In this document: in pieces, positions 43,283 through 53,322 of the stretch
Position numbering within the stretch: the stretch's first letter is position 1
Layout: each line of letters starts with the position of its first letter
Source of the DNA: Tenacibaculum sp. 1_MG-2023
GTDB lineage: Bacteria; Bacteroidota; Bacteroidia; Flavobacteriales; Flavobacteriaceae
Assembly: GCF_030547425.1 (NCBI RefSeq)
Contig: NZ_JAUORH010000011.1
Span: forward strand, 1 to 64,000
DNA length: 64,000 bases
Direction: 5' to 3'
Program-made: the position numbers and the translations under genes
The notes under the pieces: model-generated
What the model was told of the DNA's origin: nothing
What the model saw: the letters and a program-made list of their open reading frames with translations, nothing else
The model's database searches: none

Positions 43283-44479
43283 ATGAGTTCTATTTCACCT
43301 TTTACCAAAGAGCAGTTAATGCCACAAACCGAAATGCTTGAAATTAAAAAGCAAAAAGGAGATTTATTTATAGGGTTGCCAAAAGAAACTCATTTTGAAG
43401 AAAAGCGAATTAGTTTATCTCCCGATGCTGTAGCTGCTTTAGTAGCCCATGGACATAGAATTGTAATTGAAACTGGTGCTGGTGATGGAGCTAATTATAG
43501 TGATAAGGAATATTCTGATGCTGGAGCTAAGATATCGTACGATATTAAAGAAGCTTTTGCTTGTAATATTGTGCTAAAAGTAGAACCACCATCTTTAGAG
43601 GAAATTCAGATGTTAAACCCACAAACGGTTTTAATTTCTGCCTTACAATTAAAAACACAAGATAAAAAGTATTTTGAAGCGCTCGCTAAAAAACGGGTAA
43701 CTGCAATTGCTTTTGATTATATCAAAGATGAACATGGCGTATTTCCTATTGTAAAGTCGTTAAGTGAAATTGCTGGAATAGCCTCTATGCATATAGCTGC
43801 AGAACTTATGACAGCTTCTAACGGAGGTAATGGTTTATTACTAGGAAATATTGGAGGCGTTCCTCCTACTGATGTTGTTATTCTGGGAGCAGGAACTGTT
43901 GGAGAGTTTGCTGCTAAAGCAGCAGTAGGCTTAGGTGCACGTGTAAAAGTATTTGATAATTCAATAACAAAGCTTCGTAACTTACAATCGTGTGTACAAG
44001 CTCCTATTTATACGTCAACTATTCAACCTAAAACATTGCAAAAAGCTTTAATGCGTTGCGATGTTGCTATTGGAGCTCTTAGAGGAAAAGATCGTTCTCC
44101 TGTAGTTGTTACTGAAGAAATGATTGAACAAATGAAAGATGGAGCTGTTATTGTTGATGTTAGTATTGATAGAGGTGGCTGTTTTGAAACCTCTCAAGTT
44201 ACCACACATAGTAACCCTACTTTTGCTAACCATGGAGTAATTCATTATTGTGTTCCTAACATTCCTTCTAGATACTCTAGAACAGCATCTGTATCTATTA
44301 GTAATATCTTTACACCTTATTTATTAGAAATTGCAGAAGAAGGAGGTTTTGAAAATGCAGCTCGGTTTGATAAAAGTTTACGTAACGGAATGTATTTCTA
44401 CCACGGAATTTTAACCAATAAAACTGTAGCAGACTGGTTTGACCTTCCTTACAGAGATATTAATTTATTGATTTTGTAA
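43283..44479 (+). CDS. ald: Alanine dehydrogenase
   Basis: 398 residues, NAD-binding alanine dehydrogenase/PNT family. Substrate-site residues in IGLPKETHFEEKRISLSPDAV and VLKVEPPS, nucleotide-binding VVILGAGTVGEFAAKAAVGLGARVKVFD, and the C-terminal VSIDRGGCFETS. Interconverts alanine and pyruvate plus ammonia. The N-terminus is extended by about 25 residues compared with Bacillus Ald, as usual in flavobacteria. Confidence 0.92.
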   Translation: MSSISPFTKEQLMPQTEMLEIKKQKGDLFIGLPKETHFEEKRISLSPDAVAALVAHGHRIVIETGAGDGANYSDKEYSDAGAKISYDIKEAFACNIVLKVEPPSLEEIQMLNPQTVLISALQLKTQDKKYFEALAKKRVTAIAFDYIKDEHGVFPIVKSLSEIAGIASMHIAAELMTASNGGNGLLLGNIGGVPPTDVVILGAGTVGEFAAKAAVGLGARVKVFDNSITKLRNLQSCVQAPIYTSTIQPKTLQKALMRCDVAIGALRGKDRSPVVVTEEMIEQMKDGAVIVDVSIDRGGCFETSQVTTHSNPTFANHGVIHYCVPNIPSRYSRTASVSISNIFTPYLLEIAEEGGFENAARFDKSLRNGMYFYHGILTNKTVADWFDLPYRDINLLIL

Positions 44480-44499
44480 TTTGATTTTACTTACTTTTG
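44468..44499 (+). promoter_or_regulatory. Promoter of the DUF4258 gene
   Basis: TTG at 44468-44470 and TACTTTTG at 44492-44499, 21 bp apart, partly inside the 3' end of ald. The ATG follows 17 nt later. Confidence 0.55.
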
Positions 44500-44516
44500 C
44501 ATTTCAATTTTAAATT

Positions 44517-44888
44517 ATGCATTTGTTAAAACGTTTTGGGTATTATTTAATAGGAATTGCCTTAGGGAGTTTAGTGGTACTTTTTATTTGGAAAGGTAAA
44601 GATGTTTCTTTTGATTATGGAATGGATGCTCGTACTTTAAAAACCATTAGAATAAAAAAACGTTTGTTTTCTGACAGTGCTCAACAAACATTAGCTACTT
44701 CAAAAATTGATACAGCTACTATTTCTACTATTTTAAACCATGGAGATGTTGCTTTTTCCAAAAGCAAGCCTCGTTTAAAACCATGTGCTGAGTACTTTAT
44801 TACTGGAAAAGACAGCTTAAGTCACATTAACTTATATATTATACGTTGTGACTCAACTGCTACAATTAATAAAATTACGATTAACTAA
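44517..44888 (+). CDS. DUF4258 domain membrane-anchored protein
   Basis: 123 residues. An N-terminal transmembrane anchor (YYLIGIALGSLVVLFIW) precedes a small periplasmic domain with DARTLKTIRIKKRLFSDSAQ...HGDVAFSKSKPRLKPCAEYFITG. This arrangement after alanine dehydrogenase is common in flavobacteria; the function is unknown. Overlaps the convergent YdeI-like gene by 4 bp. Confidence 0.75.
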   Translation: MHLLKRFGYYLIGIALGSLVVLFIWKGKDVSFDYGMDARTLKTIRIKKRLFSDSAQQTLATSKIDTATISTILNHGDVAFSKSKPRLKPCAEYFITGKDSLSHINLYIIRCDSTATINKITIN

Positions 44889-45478
44889 CAGTTTTTATAT
44901 TTATCATACAAACCTACTCTATTTAATATCATCGGAATAATTTTTTCGAGTCGTTTTACCTTGGTAGCTTCCCTTTTTGCCTCGGAAATATAATCAGAAA
45001 ACTCCCTTTGTTTACTCAAAGTAAACTCATTAAAAGTTTCTTTTAACCTATCATTTTTATCTAATGCTAACTGTAACTCTTTAGGAATAATTAAAGGTTT
45101 CGTATTCCTTTTAGGCTTTAGTTCTTTTCCTTCCTCAGAATTTTTAATAGCTTCTAATACATATTGCTTAACCAATTCTGTATTAATTTCATCTAATTCC
45201 TTAAACCTCCATTGACGCATTGCTTGGGTTTTTCCTTCTTGAACATTTACCAATACCTTTTCTTTATCAGTTAAAAAGCTTCCTTGAAAAAACCACAAAC
45301 CACAATAGTTTTTAAAGGCTGATAAGCCTACTATATTTTTCCCTTTATACACATAAACAGGAGATCCCCATTTAATAGTTTCTTCAAGAGAGAGTTCTAG
45401 AAAAACAGAACGCAAGAGATTTAACTCTTGCGTCCAATTATTTTTATCTAATATATATTGTGTTACTTTAATATTCAT
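44885..45478 (-). CDS. YdeI/OmpD-associated family protein (DUF1801)
   Basis: 197 residues from ATG 45478 (MNIKVTQYILDKNNWTQELNLL); the frame could extend 28 codons upstream but without family-like sequence. DUF1801-type N-terminal part (ETIKWGSPVYVYKGKNIVGLSAFKNYCGLWFF) and a C-terminal bacteriocin-resistance/YdeI-like helical tail (FNEFTLSKQREFSDYISEAKREATKVKRLEKIIPMI). Biochemical role unknown. Confidence 0.85.
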   Translation of the reverse strand: MNIKVTQYILDKNNWTQELNLLRSVFLELSLEETIKWGSPVYVYKGKNIVGLSAFKNYCGLWFFQGSFLTDKEKVLVNVQEGKTQAMRQWRFKELDEINTELVKQYVLEAIKNSEEGKELKPKRNTKPLIIPKELQLALDKNDRLKETFNEFTLSKQREFSDYISEAKREATKVKRLEKIIPMILNRVGLYDKYKNC

Positions 45479-45585
45479 TATACTATTTGCGCATCTAAAG
45501 ATATCATCCAATTTATCCATATCCATCTGGTAACATCCCAAGGTTTCCTCCCAAAATAACACTTACTTTTACGCAATAAAGTTTT

Positions 45586-47781
45586 TTAGTTAGCTATATC
45601 ACTTGTAAATTTAATACGCATTAATCGCAATTCATCATCATCGTAATCTCCATCAAACTCATCTAAAGCTTCTTGAATCTTATCTGTCTCAGCTTCCATA
45701 AAATAATCATGAATCTCTTCTTGCTGATCTTCATCTAACAAATCATCAACAGCATAATCAATATTTAATTTAGTTCCTGAAAAAACAATAGCTTCCATTT
45801 CTTTTATCAACTCAGACATCTCTAAACCTTTTGATTTTGCAATATCATCTAAAGGTAATTTTCTATCTGTATTCTGAATGATGTAAAGTTTTAATCCAGA
45901 ATTAATTCCTGTGCTCTTAACTATTAAGTCATCCGGACGCATAATTTCATTGTCTTCTACGTATTTTGTAATAAGTGCAACGAAATCTTTACCATATTTT
46001 TTAGCCTTACCTTCTCCAACACCATGAACTTTTGCTAATTCATCTAATGTTACTGGATATTTAAGTGCCATATCATCTAGAGAGGGGTCTTGAAAAACTG
46101 CAAATGGCGGAACTCCTAAACGTTTTCCCACTTTTTTTCTTAAGTCTTTCAACATAACTACCAACTTATCATCTACTCCTCCTGCTGATTTTTCGATAGT
46201 TAGAATTGTCCCATCATCTGCAGTTTTATATACATGATTTTCAGTCATCATAAAGGAAATTGGGTTACTAATAAACTCCTTACCTTCTTTAGTTAGTTTT
46301 AAAACACCATATTGTTCTATCTCTTTCTTTATTAAGTCAGCCACTAATACTTGACGAATCAAAGCCATCCAATAATGGTTATCTTTTGTTTTACCGATAC
46401 CAAAAAAAGGCTGAGCAGTTGTTTTGTGAGACTTTAATAATGCATTTTCTCTACCAATTATTGTGTTTACAATTTCTTTTGGTTTATACATTTCGCTAGT
46501 ATCTCTTATAACAGAAAGTAAGGTAACAACTTCATCTTTAGCTTCATTCTTTTTCTTAGGATTTCGCATATTGTCATCCATTTCTGCACCATCTCCATTT
46601 ACATCATCAAACTCTTCTCCAAAATAGTGTAACAAATATTTACGCCTGTTCATTGAAGTTTCTGCATATCCAACCACTTCTTGTAAGAGTGCATGCCCTA
46701 CTTCTTGCTCTGCTACAGGCTTATTTGCCATAAATTTTTCAAGCTTCTCAATATCTTTATACGAGTAGAATGTTAAACAATAACCTTCTCCTCCATCACG
46801 ACCAGCCCTACCTGTTTCTTGATAATAACTCTCTAAGCTTTTAGGAATATCATGATGTATTACAAAACGAACATCTGGCTTGTCAATACCCATACCAAAA
46901 GCAATTGTAGCTACTACAACATCACAATCTTCCATTAAAAACATGTCTTGATGCCTTACACGTGTTTTAGCATCTAAACCCGCATGATAAGGAACTGCAT
47001 TGATACCATTTACTTGTAAAACTTGTGCTATTTCTTCTACTTTTTTGCGACTCAAACAGTATATAATTCCAGATTTTCCTATTCGCTGTTTTATAAAACG
47101 AATAATATCTTTTTCTACATCTTTTGTTTTTGGTCTAACTTCATAGAATAAGTTTGCTCTATTAAAAGATGCTTTAAACACGTTAGCATCTGTCATTCCA
47201 AGAGTTTTAAGAATATCCTCTTGTACTTTTTCCGTTGCAGTTGCTGTTAAACCAATAATTGGCACATTATCAATTTGTTTAATAATGTTTCGTAGATTCC
47301 TGTATTCAGGTCTAAAATCGTGTCCCCATTCAGAAATACAATGCGCTTCATCAATTGCTACAAACGATATTTTTTGCCTTCTTAAAAACTCAGCATATTC
47401 TTCTTTAATCAAAGATTCAGGAGCTACATACAATAATTTTGTAATTCCTGCTTCAATATCTGATTTTACTTGGGCAATCTCCGACTTATTTAAGGAAGAA
47501 TTTAATACATGGGCTATTCCATGATTTTCAGAAATCCCTCTAATGGCATCTACTTGGTTTTTCATTAAGGCAATTAATGGTGACACCACAATTGCTGTAC
47601 CTTCCTTCATTAAGGCAGGTAATTGATAACATAGCGATTTACCACCACCAGTAGGCATTATAACAAATGTGTTTTTATTTTCTAAAACACTGTTAACCAC
47701 ATCTTCTTGTAGTCCTTTAAACTGGTTAAATCCGAAGATTTTTTTTAATGATCCATATAAATCCGTCTGCTCTTTATTCAT
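45586..47781 (-). CDS. recQ: ATP-dependent DNA helicase RecQ
   Basis: 731 residues. Helicase core with P-loop MPTGGGKSLCYQLPA, DEAH (AIDEAHCISEWGHDFRPEY), LTATAT and QETGRAGRDGGEGYC; then the RQC winged helix (about 410-515), HRDC (about 535-610) and a C-terminal extension typical of Bacteroidota RecQ. The zinc-binding cysteines of E. coli RecQ are not evident. 3'-5' unwinding in recombination repair. Confidence 0.94.
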   Translation of the reverse strand: MNKEQTDLYGSLKKIFGFNQFKGLQEDVVNSVLENKNTFVIMPTGGGKSLCYQLPALMKEGTAIVVSPLIALMKNQVDAIRGISENHGIAHVLNSSLNKSEIAQVKSDIEAGITKLLYVAPESLIKEEYAEFLRRQKISFVAIDEAHCISEWGHDFRPEYRNLRNIIKQIDNVPIIGLTATATEKVQEDILKTLGMTDANVFKASFNRANLFYEVRPKTKDVEKDIIRFIKQRIGKSGIIYCLSRKKVEEIAQVLQVNGINAVPYHAGLDAKTRVRHQDMFLMEDCDVVVATIAFGMGIDKPDVRFVIHHDIPKSLESYYQETGRAGRDGGEGYCLTFYSYKDIEKLEKFMANKPVAEQEVGHALLQEVVGYAETSMNRRKYLLHYFGEEFDDVNGDGAEMDDNMRNPKKKNEAKDEVVTLLSVIRDTSEMYKPKEIVNTIIGRENALLKSHKTTAQPFFGIGKTKDNHYWMALIRQVLVADLIKKEIEQYGVLKLTKEGKEFISNPISFMMTENHVYKTADDGTILTIEKSAGGVDDKLVVMLKDLRKKVGKRLGVPPFAVFQDPSLDDMALKYPVTLDELAKVHGVGEGKAKKYGKDFVALITKYVEDNEIMRPDDLIVKSTGINSGLKLYIIQNTDRKLPLDDIAKSKGLEMSELIKEMEAIVFSGTKLNIDYAVDDLLDEDQQEEIHDYFMEAETDKIQEALDEFDGDYDDDELRLMRIKFTSDIAN

Positions 47782-47927
47782 CTTCTAATATCAAAAATTA
47801 AAAACGAGAACTAATTTACAAAAATTCCCAACAATATATAACGTAAACTTTCTTTTTATTAAAAAAGATTTTCTTCTCAAATATTCCTATTTTTACACTT
47901 TAAAAATATACTTAAAACTTTTTTAAC

Positions 47928-48899
47928 TTGAAAGACGCAAATGCTATTCTCTCAACAGCAAAAGAAACTATCCTTTTAGAAAGTAATGCTATTGCTAATT
48001 TAGCAAATTTATTAAATAGCTCGTTTACGGACGCAGTTAATTTCATATTTAATTCTAAAGGTCGTGTTATTGTAACTGGTATTGGAAAAAGTGCCAATAT
48101 TGCTACTAAAATGGTCGCTACTTTTAACTCAACAGGTACACCTGCTGTTTTTATGCACGCTGCTGATGCTATACATGGTGATTTAGGTAACGTACAGGAT
48201 AACGATGTAGTTATTTGTATTTCTAAAAGTGGAAACACTCCTGAAATAAAAGTATTAGTTCCTTTAATCAAGAATTCTAACAATAAAATTATCGCTATAA
48301 CAGGAAACCCTGATTCTTTCTTAGGAAAAAACGCCGATTTTTTACTAAACTCTTATGTAAGTAAAGAAGCTTGCCCTAATAACTTAGCTCCAACAACTAG
48401 TACAACGGCTCAGTTAGTTTTAGGAGATGCTTTAGCTGTTTGTTTATTAGACTTAAGAGGTTTTACTAGTAGCGATTTTGCTAAATATCACCCTGGAGGT
48501 GCTTTAGGAAAACGTTTATATTTAAGAGTTTCTGATCTTATTAAAAATAACGAATTACCTAAAGTAAAAAGTACCGATAAAGTTACTCAAGTTATTGTTG
48601 AAATTTCTGAAAAACGTTTAGGAGTGACAGCTGTTGTTGATAATAATGACAAAATCACAGGAATTATTACCGATGGAGATATTCGTAGAATGTTAAGTAA
48701 AACAACTAAAATAGATGAGCTTACTGCTACTGATATTATGAGTACATCACCAAAAACAATTGATGTAAATGCTATGGCTGTTGAAGCTTTAGATACTTTA
48801 GAAAATAACAATATCACACAAATTTTAGTTACTGACACTGATAACAATTATGTAGGTGTAGTGCATCTACACGATTTAATTAAAGAAGGAATATTTTAA
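47928..48899 (+). CDS. Arabinose-5-phosphate isomerase-like (KpsF/GutQ/KdsD family)
   Basis: 323 residues from a TTG start; the next in-frame methionine is far into the SIS domain. SIS domain with GKSANIATKMVATFNSTGTPAVFMHAADAIHGDLG and ISKSGNTPEI, then two CBS domains (about 205-323). Converts ribulose-5-P to arabinose-5-P for Kdo synthesis, in keeping with the LPS genes nearby. One base separates it from tatC, so the two are co-transcribed. Confidence 0.92.
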   Translation: MKDANAILSTAKETILLESNAIANLANLLNSSFTDAVNFIFNSKGRVIVTGIGKSANIATKMVATFNSTGTPAVFMHAADAIHGDLGNVQDNDVVICISKSGNTPEIKVLVPLIKNSNNKIIAITGNPDSFLGKNADFLLNSYVSKEACPNNLAPTTSTTAQLVLGDALAVCLLDLRGFTSSDFAKYHPGGALGKRLYLRVSDLIKNNELPKVKSTDKVTQVIVEISEKRLGVTAVVDNNDKITGIITDGDIRRMLSKTTKIDELTATDIMSTSPKTIDVNAMAVEALDTLENNNITQILVTDTDNNYVGVVHLHDLIKEGIF

Positions 48900-48900
48900 G

Positions 48901-49722
48901 ATGGCAGAAAAAGAAATGTCTTTTTTAGACCATCTTGAAGAACTAAGATGGCATTTAGTGAGGAGTTTTGTAGCTATTTTTATTGTTGCAATTGTAATTT
49001 TTGCAAACATTAATTTTGTTTTTAATGAGATTCTTTTAGCTCATTTAAAACCTGATTTTACAACTTATCAATTCTTTTGTAAAGTATTTTCTTCTATCGG
49101 AATTGATAGTAGTTTTTGCGCAATTAAATTCAAACAAACACTACAAGCTTTAAACCCTACTCAACAATTAATGACTGGGATTTGGTCTTCTTTAATTTTA
49201 GGATTTGTAGTAGCCTTTCCGTATATTTTATGGGAGTTTTGGCGTTTTATAGCCCCTGGGCTGCACGAAAGTGAACGGAAAAAATCAAAAGGATTTATTT
49301 TCACTTCCTCTTTCTTATTCTTTTTAGGGATTTTATTTAGTTATTACGTTATTTTACCTATGTCTGTATACTTCTTTTACAATTTTGAAATATCAGACGC
49401 TATACAAAACAACTTCAAACTAGAGGCTTACATTAGTCTTATAACAAATACACTATTAGGAGTTGCTATATTTTTTGAGCTTCCTGTTGTAATTTTCTTC
49501 CTAACAAAAATAGGGCTAATTACACCAGAGTTTTTACGAAAGTATCGCAAACACGCATTAGTGGTGGTATTGGTATTATCAGCAATTATTACCCCACCAG
49601 ATGTGGCTAGTCAAGTAATTGTATCAGTACCTATCATGATTTTATATGAAATGAGTATTTATGTTTCAAAATTTGTCTTAAAACAACAACAAAAGAATGT
49701 CACAAAAAGTCCAAGAGTTTAA
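48901..49722 (+). CDS. tatC: Twin-arginine translocase subunit TatC
   Basis: 273 residues, six membrane segments. N-terminal MSFLDHLEELRWHLVRS and the FWRFIAPGLHESERKKSKGF loop are TatC hallmarks; AIITPPDVASQ is in the last part. Contains an insertion of about 25 residues in the first periplasmic loop (CKVFSSIGIDSSFCAIKF), usual in flavobacteria. TatA is not in the window. Its 3' end overlaps the next gene by 26 bp. Confidence 0.94.
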   Translation: MAEKEMSFLDHLEELRWHLVRSFVAIFIVAIVIFANINFVFNEILLAHLKPDFTTYQFFCKVFSSIGIDSSFCAIKFKQTLQALNPTQQLMTGIWSSLILGFVVAFPYILWEFWRFIAPGLHESERKKSKGFIFTSSFLFFLGILFSYYVILPMSVYFFYNFEISDAIQNNFKLEAYISLITNTLLGVAIFFELPVVIFFLTKIGLITPEFLRKYRKHALVVVLVLSAIITPPDVASQVIVSVPIMILYEMSIYVSKFVLKQQQKNVTKSPRV

Positions 49723-50044
49723 CGACTACCGTGCTAAAATGAACGAAAAAATTTTAGCATCAGATAATAAAGTAATCAAACGTATTTTTAACTTAGACAC
49801 CAATGCTTTTACAGAAGGGCATTTACCTGTTAAAACTAAAGAATTACTAGGTTTGGTAGCATCTGCAGTGCTACGTTGCGATGATTGCATTGCTTATCAT
49901 TTAAAAACAGCTTACGAAAACGGTGTAACCAAAGAAGAAATGATGGAAACCATGAGCATTGCTACATTGGTTGGCGGAACTATTTTAATCCCACATTTAC
50001 GAAGAGCTGTAGAGTTTTGGGAAGCTTTAGAAAAAGACGCTTAA
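49697..50044 (+). CDS. Carboxymuconolactone decarboxylase family protein (AhpD-like)
   Basis: 115 residues. The CxxC-type site CDDCIAYHLKTAYENGVTKEEMMETM matches the AhpD-like subgroup (Cys-x2-Cys-x3-His). Such proteins act as peroxidase partners or thiol reductants. Translation start lies inside tatC (26-bp overlap, different frame), so expression is coupled to the Tat gene. Confidence 0.9.
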   Translation: MSQKVQEFNDYRAKMNEKILASDNKVIKRIFNLDTNAFTEGHLPVKTKELLGLVASAVLRCDDCIAYHLKTAYENGVTKEEMMETMSIATLVGGTILIPHLRRAVEFWEALEKDA

Positions 50045-50131
50045 ATTTATACCTATATTGATTTAAGAAGTTTTTAAGAAACAGTTTTATTACTTTTATA
50101 CTTTAAACAATTCCATTTTCAACAATAATAA

Positions 50132-51331
50132 ATGAAATTAAGAGCAGACAACATACAAAAAATATACGGTAGTAGAAAGGTAGTTAAAGGAATTTCTTTA
50201 GAGGTTGAACAAGGTGAAATTATTGGGTTATTGGGTCCTAATGGAGCTGGTAAAACAACTTCTTTCTATATGATTGTAGGTATGATTAAACCTAACGATG
50301 GTCATATTTTTTTAGATAATGAAGAAATTACTACCGATGCTATGTATAAACGTTCTCAAAAAGGAATTGGTTATTTAGCCCAAGAAGCTTCAGTTTTCAG
50401 AAAACTTTCTGTAGAAGACAACATTATGTCGGTTCTTGAATTTACTGACAGAACTAAAACTGAAAGAAAACAGCGTTTAGAGGAGTTAATCGATGAGTTT
50501 AGTTTAGGACACGTACGTAAAAACCGTGGTGATTTATTATCAGGTGGTGAACGTCGTAGAACAGAAATAGCACGTTGTTTAGCTTCTGATCCTAAATTCA
50601 TTTTATTAGATGAGCCTTTTGCTGGTGTAGACCCAATTGCTGTAGAAGATATTCAAGGAATTGTAGCACAATTGAAGAATAAAAATATTGGTATTTTAAT
50701 TACCGATCATGATGTACAAGCAACCCTAGCGATTACTGATAGAACTTACTTAATGTATAATGGAGGAATTTTAAAAGAAGGAACTCCTGAAGAACTTGCT
50801 GAAGATGAAACTGTTCGTAGAGTGTATCTTGGAAAGGATTTTGAGCTTAAAAAGAAAAAATTTGATAATCAAGCTGTAACACAAAACCATTTCATTATCG
50901 AAAATGCTAAAGAAGATGATCTTTTCTCTTCTTTCTCTGAAGTTTATCATAACCACAACTTAAAAGATGGTTTTAAGCTATATAGAAAAAAAGGGAATAC
51001 TAATTCATTTCTTGTTATACCTGCGGATAGTATGAGTTTCATTAATTTCTGTAATTTATGTATTGATATAGAAGGTTTAAATGTAAAAGGGAATATTAAA
51101 GTGTCTGATCATAGCTATAAAAAAATAGCCAATTATAACGATTGGTGTAACTTTAAAATAGATTCAGATAGAGTTACATTAACCAATAGAAACAACGAGA
51201 ACTGGGATGTGTATAAGAACGGAGAGTTTTCAAAAAATAAATTGATGGATAAAGCCTTTGTTGAAGATAAAATATCTTTAGACAATTACCATTTTATAAG
51301 TAACATTTTTGAACCTCAAAAAAATACCTAA
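50132..51331 (+). CDS. lptB: LPS export ABC transporter ATPase LptB with a novel C-terminal extension
   Basis: 399 residues. The first ~243 are a complete LptB: Walker A GPNGAGKTT (35-43), LAQEASVFRKLSVEDNI Q-loop region, signature LSGGERRR (136-143), Walker B FILLDEP (157-163), switch H193, ending VRRVYLGKDFELK. LptB normally stops near here (about 240-260 residues). A further ~155 residues follow in frame, starting FDNQAVTQNHF and ending EPQKNT, rich in N, D, K and aromatic residues with no recognised motif. No stop or frame disruption lies at the junction. Powers LPS transport with LptFG. Confidence 0.9.
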   Translation: MKLRADNIQKIYGSRKVVKGISLEVEQGEIIGLLGPNGAGKTTSFYMIVGMIKPNDGHIFLDNEEITTDAMYKRSQKGIGYLAQEASVFRKLSVEDNIMSVLEFTDRTKTERKQRLEELIDEFSLGHVRKNRGDLLSGGERRRTEIARCLASDPKFILLDEPFAGVDPIAVEDIQGIVAQLKNKNIGILITDHDVQATLAITDRTYLMYNGGILKEGTPEELAEDETVRRVYLGKDFELKKKKFDNQAVTQNHFIIENAKEDDLFSSFSEVYHNHNLKDGFKLYRKKGNTNSFLVIPADSMSFINFCNLCIDIEGLNVKGNIKVSDHSYKKIANYNDWCNFKIDSDRVTLTNRNNENWDVYKNGEFSKNKLMDKAFVEDKISLDNYHFISNIFEPQKNT

Positions 51332-51353
51332 AAATAACTTTCAAAATCAAAAC

Positions 51354-51385
51354 AAAAAACACGTTGATAATCAACGTGTTTTTTT
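51354..51385. terminator. Bidirectional terminator between lptB and pssA
   Basis: AAAAAACACGTTGAT / ATCAACGTGTTTTTT perfect hairpin. Confidence 0.88.
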
Positions 51386-51421
51386 GTTTCATTTAAGATG
51401 TAACCTTATTTTTTTTGAATT

Positions 51422-52174
51422 CTATTTTGAAGAAAGTTTTTTATCTGAATTACTCACAACAGACAATACCACATAAGAAAGAATAATCATTGGAATTGCT
51501 ACTATTTTTAAAGTGATAATTAATATAATTGATAAAACTAAAAACACATACTTAATCACGTTATCTTTAAAATAAAAGTTTTTAAATTTTAAAGAAAATA
51601 ACGGTATTTCAGCATTCATTAAGTATGTAAATAATACTGTAATTAGTATTAAAAAGTATTGATTTTCAATAAAGCCTATTAAAAACGATTCTTGATCAAA
51701 CTGAGCAATTAATGGTAAAGAAATTACAAACAAACTCATAGCCGGTGTAGGCACCCCTATAAAACTATCCGACTGTCGTTCATCAATATTAAATTTCGCT
51801 AAGCGATATCCTGCTCCTAATGTTAACAACAACCCTAAATAAGGCAAATTACTTCCTGTTACTCCATATTCATCAACTCCAAAGTATCCAACAGCATCAA
51901 TATCTAAAGCATTTACTAGCATTTGCATCATTACAATTCCTGGTACTACCCCACTCGTTACCATATCCGCTAGACTATCTAACTGTTTTCCTAATTCACC
52001 TTGTACTTTTAACATACGCGCAGCAAATCCATCAAAAAAATCAAAAAGAATCCCTAACATAACTAAAACAGCTGTTGCAAAAAAATCACCTTTAATAGCA
52101 AAAACAGTAGCAATAGTACCACATAACAAATTTCCTAAAGTCAGTAAATTGGGGATATATTTTTTGATATTCAT
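51422..52174 (-). CDS. pssA: CDP-diacylglycerol-serine O-phosphatidyltransferase
   Basis: 250 residues, multi-pass. The CDP-alcohol phosphotransferase signature DG-x2-AR-x8-G-x3-D-x3-D is exact in DGFAARMLKVQGELGKQLDSLAD. N-terminal IPNLLTLGNLLCG is characteristic of PssA. Makes phosphatidylserine, the precursor of phosphatidylethanolamine. Confidence 0.93.
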   Translation of the reverse strand: MNIKKYIPNLLTLGNLLCGTIATVFAIKGDFFATAVLVMLGILFDFFDGFAARMLKVQGELGKQLDSLADMVTSGVVPGIVMMQMLVNALDIDAVGYFGVDEYGVTGSNLPYLGLLLTLGAGYRLAKFNIDERQSDSFIGVPTPAMSLFVISLPLIAQFDQESFLIGFIENQYFLILITVLFTYLMNAEIPLFSLKFKNFYFKDNVIKYVFLVLSIILIITLKIVAIPMIILSYVVLSVVSNSDKKLSSK

Positions 52175-52273
52175 AGTATTCTTAATTTATAGCGAAAATA
52201 AGAAATCATTTAATCAGTTTTACATTTAAGTCTTTTTTTATCATATTTGTTAAAAACCGCTAGTACGAAAAAC

Positions 52274-53254
52274 ATGCCTATAATTACCAAAACATTTTCT
52301 CCCAGTTTACCTTTTAGAAATACACATTTTAATACGGTATATCGTCCTTTGTTTATGAAAGACACAATTAATTACCAACGAAAAAGAATTACTACTTGGG
52401 ATGCTGATTTTATCGATTTAGACTTTTCTTTAGTCGAATCTAAAACACTCGTCTTATTAATTCATGGATTAGAAGGTAGTTCAGAGTCAAATTATATGAT
52501 TACAACATCTAATCATTTAAATAAAATAGGCTTTGACACAGTTTGTATGAATTTAAGAGGGTGTAGCGGAGAAGATAATGTACTTTTAGAAACTTATCAT
52601 AGTGGAAAAACAGACGATGTTGATTTTGTCATTAAGTACTTAAAAAGTAGTTATAATTATGAAAACATTATAATCATTGGCTTTAGTTTAGGAGGAAATT
52701 TAACTTTAAAATACTTAGGAGAGTATAGCGATATACCTTCAGAAGTAAAAGGAGGTGTTGCTGTTTCTGTTCCTGTAGATTTAACTTCTTCTCAAGCTGA
52801 ATTAAACAAACTAAAAAACAAAATTTACCTAAATGAGTTTTTACGTACTATGAAGTTAAAACTGTTACAGAAAGCCGAAAAGTTTCCTGATTTTCAGCTC
52901 GACAAAGAATTACTATTTAAAGCAAGCAAGTTTAGACATTTGGAAAAACAATATACAGTCCCTGTTTTTGGCTTTAAAAGTTCAGAAGATTATTGGCAAA
53001 AAGCCAGTGCCAAACCTTTCATTCCAGAAATAAAAGTACCTACATTACTCATAAATGCTTTAGATGATAGTTTTTTATCAAAAGAATGTTACCCAATAAA
53101 AGAAGCAAAAAACATGAAAAACTTTTATCTATCCACACCAAATTATGGTGGTCATGTTGGATTTATGTCTTCTTTTTCTAGTACTGAGAACAGATGGCTA
53201 GAACAACAAATAGCTCAATTTATTCAAAAAACTATTCTAAAACAATATCCTTAA
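52274..53254 (+). CDS. YheT-family alpha/beta hydrolase
   Basis: 326 residues from ATG 52274 (MPIITKTFSPSLPFRNTHFNTVYRPLF). Hydrolase motifs: LLIHGLEGSSESNYM (oxyanion side), nucleophile elbow IIGFSLGGNLTLKYLG, a late aspartate in INALDDSFLS, and a histidine in YGGHVGFM. YheT/ABHD1-3 relatives are esterases or lipases; the physiological substrate is unknown. Confidence 0.9.
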   Translation: MPIITKTFSPSLPFRNTHFNTVYRPLFMKDTINYQRKRITTWDADFIDLDFSLVESKTLVLLIHGLEGSSESNYMITTSNHLNKIGFDTVCMNLRGCSGEDNVLLETYHSGKTDDVDFVIKYLKSSYNYENIIIIGFSLGGNLTLKYLGEYSDIPSEVKGGVAVSVPVDLTSSQAELNKLKNKIYLNEFLRTMKLKLLQKAEKFPDFQLDKELLFKASKFRHLEKQYTVPVFGFKSSEDYWQKASAKPFIPEIKVPTLLINALDDSFLSKECYPIKEAKNMKNFYLSTPNYGGHVGFMSSFSSTENRWLEQQIAQFIQKTILKQYP

Positions 53255-53322
53255 AAAGCTTTAGTTATATTAATTGTATTTATGATATTTGTAAAATACC
53301 AATACATATCTTGTTAGAATTT

